Source: Anaerofilum sp.
GTDB taxonomy: Bacteria; Bacillota; Clostridia; Oscillospirales; Ruminococcaceae
Direction of reading: 5' to 3'
NCBI GenBank assembly: GCA_020024115.1
Contig: JAHHUF010000055.1
Location: forward strand, 1 to 10,716
Length of the DNA: 10,716 bases
In this document: in pieces, positions 1-6,213 of the stretch
How the letters are laid out: each line of letters opens with the position of its first letter
Numbering within the stretch: the stretch's first letter is position 1
Notes under the pieces: model-generated
What the model was told of the DNA's origin: nothing
The model's input: only the letters and a program-made list of their open reading frames with translations
Databases searched by the model: none
Made by a program: the position numbers and the translations under genes

Positions 1-109
1 CTATATAAGTAGGCTTTGCTTGAGGAATCAACGGCCCAATGCAACTGACAAAGCTAATCCCCAAGATTCCCGCCGAAAAAAGTCCTGCTATCACAGCTTT
101 ATTGTTCAT
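1..109 (-). CDS. N-terminus of an unidentified exported or membrane-anchored protein (cut by left edge)
   Basis: Only about 36 codons are visible, running off the left edge. The protein begins MNNKAVIAGLFSAG and continues with one long hydrophobic stretch (about residues 5–28), then a proline-containing segment. This resembles a signal peptide or N-terminal membrane anchor. A cysteine at residue 23 (context FVSC) could be a lipoprotein cysteine, but the -3 residue is F rather than the usual L/V/I, so the lipobox is weak. A GGAG lies at 127–130, 17 bases before the ATG, which is far. A TTG at 113–115 in the same frame would sit 11 bases from it and is a possible alternative start. The product family cannot be recognised from this fragment. 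It is co-directional with the ispH operon but lies beyond that operon's terminator, so it is probably a separate transcript. Confidence 0.5.
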   Translation of the reverse strand, partial: MNNKAVIAGLFSAGILGISFVSCIGPLIPQAKPTYI

Positions 110-171
110 TTTCAAATGTTCAATCGCTCCTTTTGTCAAATTATTTCATACACAAAATAACTGACTGAATA

Positions 172-306
172 TTAGAAGGTATCCAAAAAGTGGAAACTTT
201 TATCTTTTTCATAATGAACAGCATTTACTTCGTTAAAAACACTCAAAATTCGGCAAGGATTCCCGTGTTTTTGTCTTGCATCTACTGGCTCATTGAGAAA
301 AATTTT
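172..306 (-). other. 44-codon open frame without a start codon (possible gene remnant or chance)
   Basis: Read on the minus strand from just after a TGA (307–309) to a TAA (172–174), the frame is open for 44 codons. The central part reads NEPVDARQKHGNPCRI and is followed by a stretch ending SFHFLDTF. The composition is protein-like (mixed charged and hydrophobic residues, not low-complexity) in contrast to the AT-rich flanks. There is no ATG or GTG in frame, no ribosome binding site, and I do not recognise the family. It may be the relic of a gene or mobile element, part of a structured leader for the gene at 1–109, or simply chance. A 44-codon opening is not statistically remarkable by itself. 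Confidence 0.25.
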
Positions 307-436
307 TCAATTTCTTAGTTTTCAGATACTCCCTAGAAAAAATAAATTAAAATGTTTCGTTTTATTCTATAATCTATTTACAAAAAAAGACGAAAATATA
401 AACTTTTTGCACAGTTGCTTTTATTTGTATGTTTAT

Positions 437-465
437 ATCATACCCTTTTTTCATATTATTTACAA
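437..465 (-). promoter_or_regulatory. Candidate sigma-A promoter reading toward the left-edge gene
   Basis: On the minus strand, TTGTAA (460–465) is followed after exactly 17 bases by TATGAT (437–442), matching the -35/-10 consensus at 4/6 and 5/6 positions. It sits just past the ispH operon terminator, as expected for a promoter of the next gene. Transcription would begin near 430 and give a leader of about 320 bases. The flanks are very AT-rich, so chance matches are expected, and confidence is limited. Confidence 0.4.
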
Positions 466-487
466 CCTTTTTTTCTTTTCAGAACGC

Positions 488-517
488 AAAAAAGCTCTGT
501 GCAAACTGCACAGAGCT
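488..517 (-). terminator. Intrinsic terminator of the ispH–S1 operon
   Basis: A perfect 10-bp stem, AGCTCTGTGC (493–502) with GCACAGAGCT (508–517), encloses a 5-base loop. On the minus strand it is followed directly by six T residues (493–488). It lies 11 bases past the TAA of the IspH–S1 gene. The plus-strand side has only four T residues, so the hairpin mainly serves the minus-strand operon. Confidence 0.93.
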
Positions 518-528
518 TTTATTATTGC

Positions 529-2457
529 TTATTCTTCGGTTGCCTCAGCTGCATCTTCCTGCAAAGCTTTCATAGACAGGCTGATACGCTTTTTGTCGAA
601 ATCAACATCCAGCAATTTAACCTGAACTTCGTCGCCAACCTTCAAAACATCCTGAACTTTCTCAACACGGTCGTTGGAAATCTCGCTGATGTGAACCAAA
701 CCATCAACACCAGGCAGAATGCGAACAAATGCACCAAACTTGGTCAGGCTTACAACAGGAGCTGTAAAGGTGCTGCCAATGGGATACTCATTCTTCAATT
801 TCTCCCAAGGATTGTCCTCGTCCTTTTTGTAGCCCAAAGAAACTTTCTTAGTTTCATCATCCAAAGATTTTACATATACCTCAATGGAATCACCAACGCT
901 CAATACCTCGCTGGGGTGCTTGATGCGGTTCCAGCTCAGTTCGCTGATATGAACCAAACCGTCAACGCCACCGATGTCAACAAATGCACCGTAGCTGGTC
1001 AAGCTCTTTACAACGCCGGTATAGGTTTTGCCCTCTTCCACGGTCTCCCAGAAAGCTGCACGCTTTGCATCAGCCTCAGCTGCCAGAACCTCGCGGATAG
1101 AGCCAACAATGCGGCGGGGAGGGTTATACTCTTTGATTACCAACTGAACCTTCTGCTTGTCCAGTGCAGCATAATCCTCGTTGCGGCGCAGAGTAGTCTG
1201 GGAAGCGGGAACAAAGACACGAACACCCTTCACCTTTACTACCAAACCGCCCTTATTTACTTCGCTGACATAGCCTTCCAAAACAGTGCCGTTTTCAGCA
1301 GCTTCACGAACTTCCTGACGACCCTTGTTTTCTTCCAGCTTTTTGCGGCTCAGGTTGGCGATGCCCTCCTGGTCGCGTACATTCAGCACATACAGCTCCA
1401 GCTCCTCGCCGACCTTCACAGCCTCGTTCAGCTGCACACTTGCATCGTCGGTGAAATCGTCGAACTTTACAATGCCGGTCTGTTTGCCGTCAATGTCGAC
1501 CTGGATCTCGTTGGGCAGAATGCTGGTCACGACTCCTTTCACAATATCCCCAGCGCGAACCGGCTTCATGGAATCGCTGTTAATCATTTCCTCAAAGCTC
1601 AGCTCGTCTTCACGAATTACATCGCTCATCCTGTTAAGTACCTCCTCAATTACAGACGATGGCGTAGAAGCGCCTGCGGTAACGCCAACCCGACGAACCC
1701 CTTTAAGCTGCTGCGGATTAAGCTCCGCTGCGGTTTCCACCGCCACAGCCTTTGTGAATTGTCTGGCAACGCTCACCAGCTTTTGCGTGTTGGAAGAATG
1801 ATGTCCCCCAATTACGACCATCAGGTCGCATTGACGGCTCAACTCCTCCGCCTCTTCTTGCCTCGCCAATGTTGCATTACATATTGTATCAAAAATTTTT
1901 GCGTTTGTATATACCTTTTTGATAAACTCTGCACATTCTAACCATTTTGTTACCTGAAAAGTGGTTTGTGCAACTACAAAAACAGCTTTTTGACAATTTT
2001 TTTCGGTTGAAAAGGCTTTCAGCTGCTCCAAATTTTCAAAAACGAATACTTCTCCAGTGGTGTGTCCCACAATTCCCTGCACTTCCGGATGCTCTTGATT
2101 GCCAGCTACCAGCAGCATACAGCCCTCTGTTTGGGCTTGTTTTGCAATGCGATGAATCTTTGCAACAAAGGGGCAGGTTGCATCATGCACCTGCGTGCAT
2201 CGCTGTTTGAGTTCTTGTTCCACCGCTTCCGAAACTCCATGGCTGCGAATGATTCCCTCATAGCCTTCCGGAATATCGGTGGGCATTTGTGCTGTGACAG
2301 CTCCTCTTGATTCCAAATCAGACACACACTGGGGATTGTGAATCAGCGGCCCTAGTGTAGCCACCTTATGCCCTTGATTCAACAAATCATAGGTCAGCTT
2401 GACAGCACGGTCTACTCCAAAACAGAAACCGGCTGTTTTGGCCTTAATTATTTCCAT
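529..2457 (-). CDS. ispH: Fused 4-hydroxy-3-methylbut-2-enyl diphosphate reductase (IspH) – S1 RNA-binding protein
   Basis: This 642-residue protein joins two functions. Residues 1 to about 276 are IspH, the [4Fe-4S] enzyme of the last MEP-pathway step, which reduces HMBPP to IPP and DMAPP. The cluster cysteines are C12 (AGFCFGV), C95 (HDATCPFV) and C193 (TICNATLARQ). The substrate-site residues H40, H73, H123, E125 (QEHPE) and the SSN of residues 221–223 are all present. After a short acidic linker come four S1 OB-fold repeats at roughly 302–371, 389–456, 475–545 and 560–630. The third and fourth are the most canonical (YGAFVDIGGVDGLVHISE, FGAFVRILPGVDGLVHISE). The acidic tail ends EATEE. 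Such fusions are known in Clostridia; B. subtilis YpfD also has four S1 repeats and lies beside cmk. The start is fixed by AAGGAG seven bases upstream, and the gene overlaps plsC by 14 bases, implying coupling. The S1 half looks richer in G+C than neighbouring genes, consistent with high expression. An internal start may also exist (1627–1647). Confidence 0.97.
   Translation of the reverse strand: MEIIKAKTAGFCFGVDRAVKLTYDLLNQGHKVATLGPLIHNPQCVSDLESRGAVTAQMPTDIPEGYEGIIRSHGVSEAVEQELKQRCTQVHDATCPFVAKIHRIAKQAQTEGCMLLVAGNQEHPEVQGIVGHTTGEVFVFENLEQLKAFSTEKNCQKAVFVVAQTTFQVTKWLECAEFIKKVYTNAKIFDTICNATLARQEEAEELSRQCDLMVVIGGHHSSNTQKLVSVARQFTKAVAVETAAELNPQQLKGVRRVGVTAGASTPSSVIEEVLNRMSDVIREDELSFEEMINSDSMKPVRAGDIVKGVVTSILPNEIQVDIDGKQTGIVKFDDFTDDASVQLNEAVKVGEELELYVLNVRDQEGIANLSRKKLEENKGRQEVREAAENGTVLEGYVSEVNKGGLVVKVKGVRVFVPASQTTLRRNEDYAALDKQKVQLVIKEYNPPRRIVGSIREVLAAEADAKRAAFWETVEEGKTYTGVVKSLTSYGAFVDIGGVDGLVHISELSWNRIKHPSEVLSVGDSIEVYVKSLDDETKKVSLGYKKDEDNPWEKLKNEYPIGSTFTAPVVSLTKFGAFVRILPGVDGLVHISEISNDRVEKVQDVLKVGDEVQVKLLDVDFDKKRISLSMKALQEDAAEATEE
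1627..1647 (-). promoter_or_regulatory. Internal ribosome binding site and ATG at the IspH/S1 boundary
   Basis: Within the fused gene, the minus strand reads GAGGAGG (1641–1647), then 11 bases, then ATG (1627–1629, codon M277). This is one of the strongest Shine-Dalgarno matches in the window and falls where the IspH fold ends (ASTPSSVIEEVLNRM) and the S1 linker begins. Initiation here would give a 366-residue protein with four S1 repeats and no IspH domain. The spacing is somewhat longer than the 7–9 bases seen for the other genes here, and Glu-Glu-Val codons could produce the motif by chance, so use of the site is inferred, not shown. Confidence 0.4.
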
Positions 2458-3118
2458 TATTGTTCTCCTTTATTTGAAGCTGTTCAATTTGGTTTCTTTG
2501 TTCTTCGGTTGTATTGTTCAAATACAAAGTTTCCCATTGCTCCATCAGCCAATTTTTTGCATTCCGCAACACAGCCGCATTTTTTTCTTCTGGCAGCAAG
2601 CCCAACTCACTGCAAGACAGTGGTTCTCCGTAGACAATTGTCACTTTGCTGAACAGTTTTGGTTTGCCTGCATGATAAATAATTCTGCATGGCACCAATA
2701 CTGCCTCTGCTGCTGCTGCCACCACAAAAGCACCGCTTTTGGGTTTTTTCAGCTTTCCATCTTTGCTGCGTGTTCCCTCTGGGAAAATCAAAAGCCCTTT
2801 TCCGTTTTTGACATCTTTAATACAATGGTCAATTGCTTCTGTATCGCCTTTTCCTCTGTGAACAGGAATCACACCCATCTTTTTGAAAAACCACGAAACA
2901 AAAGGATGGATTGTGAACAATTCTTCTTTGCCCAGTGTCAGCATTTGCGGTTCCCACACACGGGCAAGCACAATAAACAATGGGTCAGCTGCCGAAATAT
3001 GGTTTGGACACAAAATATATTGTTTGAGTCCCTTCATTTTTTCTCTCCCAATAGTCTCAATACGAAAGACCAAATGCCACACAATCCACAAAATGGTTGA
3101 AACAATACGATATTCCAT
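2444..3118 (-). CDS. plsC: 1-acyl-sn-glycerol-3-phosphate acyltransferase (PlsC family)
   Basis: A 224-residue membrane-associated acyltransferase (counted from the ATG) that transfers an acyl group to lysophosphatidic acid to make phosphatidic acid, the precursor of membrane phospholipids. The four PlsC motifs appear in order: NHISAAD (catalytic His and Asp, about residues 39–45), GVIPVHRG (about 82–89), FPEGTRS (about 112–118) and a VPCRI segment (about 142–146). A hydrophobic N-terminal segment precedes motif 1. The size is normal for bacterial PlsC. The ATG at 3116–3118 overlaps the TGA of cmk by one base (TGATG), so it is probably translated by coupling. A TTG one codon upstream is an alternative start. 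GGGAG lies 10 bases before the ATG. The 3' end overlaps ispH by 14 bases. The C-terminal tail is Asn/Gln/Glu-rich. Confidence 0.95.
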   Translation of the reverse strand: MEYRIVSTILWIVWHLVFRIETIGREKMKGLKQYILCPNHISAADPLFIVLARVWEPQMLTLGKEELFTIHPFVSWFFKKMGVIPVHRGKGDTEAIDHCIKDVKNGKGLLIFPEGTRSKDGKLKKPKSGAFVVAAAAEAVLVPCRIIYHAGKPKLFSKVTIVYGEPLSCSELGLLPEEKNAAVLRNAKNWLMEQWETLYLNNTTEEQRNQIEQLQIKENNNGNN

Positions 3119-3801
3119 CAAATACTCTCTCCCTTTAGACCTGCTTGTTTACGAATCAATTGCAGCATTGTTTCAAAACTCTGCTCTAAAGTCATATCGG
3201 AAGTGTCCACTTCAAAAGCATCCTCCGCTTTTTTCAATGGAGCAGTTTTGCGGTTAATATCTTGCCAATCCCGCTGTTCAATATCTTTTTTGACAGTTTC
3301 AAAATCTGCCGACTGACCTTTTTCCTGCAATTGTTTGCATCTGCGCTCTGTTCGTGCCTGCACACTGGCAGTCAGATAAATTTTAACAGTTGCATTTGGC
3401 AGAATCACAGTGCCAATATCTCTGCCATCCATCAAAACATTGTGATTTTGTGCAAGATTTCGCTGCAAATCCAGCAAAAATTGACGCACTGCTGTCTGCG
3501 ACGCCACTGCACTGGCAGCCATTCCTGCTTCTTCTTTGCGAATTTCTTGTGAAACATCCTCATTATTCAAATAGATATGTTGACTTCCATCTTCAAATGC
3601 CAGCCGAATCGAAATCTCTTTTAGCAGCTCTTTGACAGTTTCTTCATTGTGAAGGTCAATTCCTTTGCGCATTCCATACAGCCCAATTGAGCGATACATT
3701 GCTCCTGTATCAACATAAATAAACCCCAACTCTGCTGCCAATGTTTTTGCCATGCTGGATTTACCTGCACCGGAAGGCCCATCAATCGCAACTGAAATCA
3801 T
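3118..3801 (-). CDS. cmk: Cytidylate kinase ((d)CMP kinase)
   Basis: This 227-residue cytosolic P-loop kinase phosphorylates CMP and dCMP to the diphosphates using ATP. The Walker A motif is GPSGAGKS (residues 8–15). The NMP-binding signature YVDTGAMYR follows at 29–37, DGRDIG lies at 125–130, and the lid-region RDWQDINRKTAPL at 177–189. These are diagnostic of Cmk rather than of other NMP kinases. The length matches the family. GAGG nine bases before the ATG supports the start. cmk beside an S1-protein gene is a very widespread arrangement (cmk–rpsA in E. coli, cmk–ypfD in B. subtilis); here plsC and ispH are interposed, as in many Clostridia. A 39-base gap without a terminator separates it from the upstream flavoprotein gene. 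Confidence 0.97.
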   Translation of the reverse strand: MISVAIDGPSGAGKSSMAKTLAAELGFIYVDTGAMYRSIGLYGMRKGIDLHNEETVKELLKEISIRLAFEDGSQHIYLNNEDVSQEIRKEEAGMAASAVASQTAVRQFLLDLQRNLAQNHNVLMDGRDIGTVILPNATVKIYLTASVQARTERRCKQLQEKGQSADFETVKKDIEQRDWQDINRKTAPLKKAEDAFEVDTSDMTLEQSFETMLQLIRKQAGLKGESI

Positions 3802-3840
3802 GTTTCATTTCCTCTTTTCTGTATTTCATTTTTACAAAAA

Positions 3841-5082
3841 TCACCAATCGCCTAAACCGAAATTTTCTGCAAATCCTTTTGCAGCTGCCATTGCAGTTGC
3901 GTAGGCAATCTGCAAATTATAGCCGCCGGTATATGCGTCCACATCCAATACTTCCCCCGCAAAAAACAGGTTTTGCACTTTTTTGGATTCCATTGTGCGT
4001 GGTGTAACCTCTTTTACAGAAATTCCCCCAGCAGTAATCACAGCATGTTCCAAATCTCCTCTTGCCCGAATGGGAACCACAAAGTTCTTCAGCAATTTCA
4101 CCAGTTCCAACCGTTTTGTGCGGTCAATCTGGTTCACACGCATTTCTGTATCCACGCCCCAACGCTCCAGCAATACCGGCTGCATGGTTGAAGGAACCAG
4201 TTTTTGCAGACAGTTTGCAGTATTTTTGCCTGCAAGCAGTTCAAAATCCCGTCCAATGCGTGCATAAAGCTGTTCTTCTGTCAAAGCAGGTTTCAGGTCA
4301 ATCACTGCTTGATAGCGATATTTTTTCAAATCCCGAATCCATGCACTTGCAGACAAAACCAACGGCCCTGAAATGCCAAAATGAGTGAACAACATCTCCC
4401 CTTGTTCTTCAAACACCTTTTTCCCGTTTTCTTCCAAACGCAAAGAAATATTTTTCAAGGCAAGACCCATCATTTTCTGGCACTCCTTGCCTGATGCCAC
4501 AAGGCTGACAAGGCTTGCCACTGGTTCTACAATGGTATGCCCTGCCTGTTCTGCCAAGCGATACCCATCTCCTGTGCTGCCTGTTGCAGGATAAGAAACC
4601 CCACCTGTGGCAATCAATACCCCATCGCCATAAATGCGTTGACCGTCTGCGGTTTTGACACCAACAACCTGTCCGTTTTCCACAATTAACTCCTCTGCTT
4701 GTGAATAAACAAGTCTTGCACCATTTGACCAATGACACAGCGCATAGCGAATATCTTCTGCTTTATCGCTAACAGGGAACACCCTTCTTCCCCGTTCGGT
4801 TTTCAATGGAACTCCCAAAGATTCCATCCACTGCATTGTTTTTTTGGGTGGAAAGGCTGCAATTGCAGAAAACAAAAAACGGGGATTGGTGCGAACATGA
4901 CGCAAAAACTCTTGTTCATCACAATCATTTGTTACATTGCATCGACCTTTTCCTGTTACGAGAATTTTTTTGCCGGGCAAATTGGTATGCTCAATCAAAG
5001 TCACTTCGCACCCCAAACGCACAGCCTCACCTGCTGCCGTCATACCGGCAGCACCTGCTCCAATTATAATAAAATGCGGCAT
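3841..5082 (-). CDS. BaiN/YhiN (HI0933-like) family FAD-dependent oxidoreductase
   Basis: A 413-residue soluble flavoprotein. The FAD dinucleotide-binding motif GAGAAG is at residues 8–13. It is followed by the family signature GKGRCNVTN (44–52), the ATGGVSYPATGSTGDGY segment (158–174), LFTHFGISGP (231–240), and a C-terminal FAD-contact block (AVITAGGISVKEV at 347–359, FFAGEVLDVDAYTGGYNLQ at 373–391). The family includes Clostridium scindens BaiN, implicated in bile-acid reduction, and E. coli YhiN, reported as the dihydrouridine synthase acting on 23S rRNA. Older databases call it aminoacetone oxidase-like or HI0933-like. Position next to cmk and an S1 protein favours a housekeeping RNA-modification role over bile-acid metabolism, but this is inference. 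AAGGA eight bases before the ATG fixes the start. It begins 27 bases after the stop of the SGNH-like gene. Confidence 0.93.
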   Translation of the reverse strand: MPHFIIIGAGAAGMTAAGEAVRLGCEVTLIEHTNLPGKKILVTGKGRCNVTNDCDEQEFLRHVRTNPRFLFSAIAAFPPKKTMQWMESLGVPLKTERGRRVFPVSDKAEDIRYALCHWSNGARLVYSQAEELIVENGQVVGVKTADGQRIYGDGVLIATGGVSYPATGSTGDGYRLAEQAGHTIVEPVASLVSLVASGKECQKMMGLALKNISLRLEENGKKVFEEQGEMLFTHFGISGPLVLSASAWIRDLKKYRYQAVIDLKPALTEEQLYARIGRDFELLAGKNTANCLQKLVPSTMQPVLLERWGVDTEMRVNQIDRTKRLELVKLLKNFVVPIRARGDLEHAVITAGGISVKEVTPRTMESKKVQNLFFAGEVLDVDAYTGGYNLQIAYATAMAAAKGFAENFGLGDW

Positions 5083-5109
5083 AATTCATATCCTTTTTGT
5101 TTACTAAAA

Positions 5110-6177
5110 TTATTGAAATAAATCTTTTGGCCAAAAACGAGCCACCGACTCAGAGGAACAATGCAATCCATCATAAAAATCCAGCTGAGTCAACCCACAA
5201 GCATAAGGGTCGTATGAACCAACAACAGAAACACCTTTTTCCTCTGCAATTTGATTCAGCAAAGGTTCAATGGACAACATTTCAACATAGCTGTCGGTTT
5301 GTGTTTTGATATGGTCATAGTATGCGTTGTTAAATGGCGACAAAAACAATGCCACCTCTGCACCGCTTTGTTGAATTTCATCCAAAAACAGTTCCAACTG
5401 CTGAACAAGTACCGGGCTGATTCCATCAAATTTTGTCATCAGTTCCGGTTTAAACAAAATATAATTTTTTACACGGTCATAGGCATTTTCTTCTGTTACA
5501 TTGCGAAACTCTGCACTGTATCCATAGCTTCCATCTGCCCGACGTATATCTGTTTCGGTGTAAAACTCGGTTGTGGGAATTGGGTCACGGGTTTTATGCA
5601 GACCTTTTTTCAAATATTCTATACTGCTTTGAAAGTATGTCAAGCTGACTGCTTGGCTCATCTTTTCCAATTGTGCCTGCCAGTTGCCCTCAGTTGCCAA
5701 AATCTTTGTTTGGTTATCTTTGCAAAATTGCACATACCCATCTGTCATGGCACGCTTTTCCAAACACCCCTCTGACAACATCCAAGGGTCAACCGTCAAA
5801 ATCACTCGTTTGGGCTGCTGTCCTTTTTCACGCATCAATCGCCAAATGGAAATACAGTCCCGCAAATCCGAACCGGTAACCCCTGCGATAAAAGTATTTT
5901 CATCCCCAAGAATCTCTTTTGTCAGCTGCATACTATGGCTGGAGCCCAGCATCAATGTATCAATGGTCGCATTGCTTCGTGCAACATATTCCCGAATCAA
6001 TGCCCTATCATCCATATTGCGAATATTAGAAGCATTTTGTCCATCTGCAAGAATTTGTGCCACTGTTTGCTCATATCCTCTTTGCAGAATATTTGCCGGG
6101 TCGGCATAAAAATTAACTCCAAGAATCAGGGCAACAAAGGGTAAAAACACCAATACTGCACCAAGAAGTTTTTTCAT
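5110..6177 (-). CDS. SGNH-hydrolase-like extracytoplasmic acyltransfer partner of an MBOAT protein (DltD/AlgJ-like)
   Basis: A 355-residue protein with an N-terminal membrane anchor or signal segment (about residues 5–22, after MKK) and a large domain expected outside the membrane. It shows SGNH/GDSL-type features: MLGSSHSMQ at 76–84 with the likely nucleophile S80, a central strand ending in SPFN (280–283), and the catalytic Asp/His pair in FYDGLHC (334–340, D336 and H339). The gene lies 36 bases downstream of an MBOAT acyltransferase. In DltB/DltD, AlgI/AlgJ and PatA/PatB systems the MBOAT moves an acyl group across the membrane and the SGNH-type protein transfers it to a glycan or teichoic acid. 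The target here is not shown; peptidoglycan or a wall or surface polysaccharide are possibilities. GGAG seven bases upstream supports the ATG. Confidence 0.78.
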   Translation of the reverse strand: MKKLLGAVLVFLPFVALILGVNFYADPANILQRGYEQTVAQILADGQNASNIRNMDDRALIREYVARSNATIDTLMLGSSHSMQLTKEILGDENTFIAGVTGSDLRDCISIWRLMREKGQQPKRVILTVDPWMLSEGCLEKRAMTDGYVQFCKDNQTKILATEGNWQAQLEKMSQAVSLTYFQSSIEYLKKGLHKTRDPIPTTEFYTETDIRRADGSYGYSAEFRNVTEENAYDRVKNYILFKPELMTKFDGISPVLVQQLELFLDEIQQSGAEVALFLSPFNNAYYDHIKTQTDSYVEMLSIEPLLNQIAEEKGVSVVGSYDPYACGLTQLDFYDGLHCSSESVARFWPKDLFQ

Positions 6178-6213
6178 ATTGTTTCTCCTTTTTGTTTGTG
6201 GGCAATGTATGGG

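Larger units (their letters stand above)
110..528. other. Gene-free region between the left-edge gene and ispH: terminator, candidate promoter, long possible leader
   Basis: About 420 bases with no recognised gene. From right to left it holds the ispH operon terminator (488–517), a candidate minus-strand promoter (437–465), and an AT-rich stretch that would form a leader of about 320 bases for the left-edge gene. The leader contains a minus-strand frame open for 44 codons (172–306) but lacking an ATG, GTG or usable TTG start near its beginning. It also contains an 8-bp inverted repeat, AAAAACAC (235–242) with GTGTTTTT (265–272), and a 12-base palindrome GAAAAATTTTTC (297–308). I do not recognise a known riboswitch core or T-box in it. 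Plus-strand open frames in this stretch have no ribosome binding site and I do not consider them genes. Confidence 0.6.

Noticed and set aside
235..272. Hairpin AAAAACAC/GTGTTTTT as a terminator
   Set aside because: The stem is only 8 bp and mostly A-T, the loop is 22 bases, and no gene ends beside it.
415..1941. 508-codon plus-strand open frame antisense to the IspH–S1 gene
   Set aside because: It mirrors the codon bias of the strongly supported minus-strand gene, has no ribosome binding site, and its translation resembles no family.
2399..3100. 233-codon plus-strand frame antisense to plsC
   Set aside because: Shadow of plsC: no ribosome binding site, phenylalanine- and cysteine-rich translation with no recognisable domain, while plsC has all its motifs.
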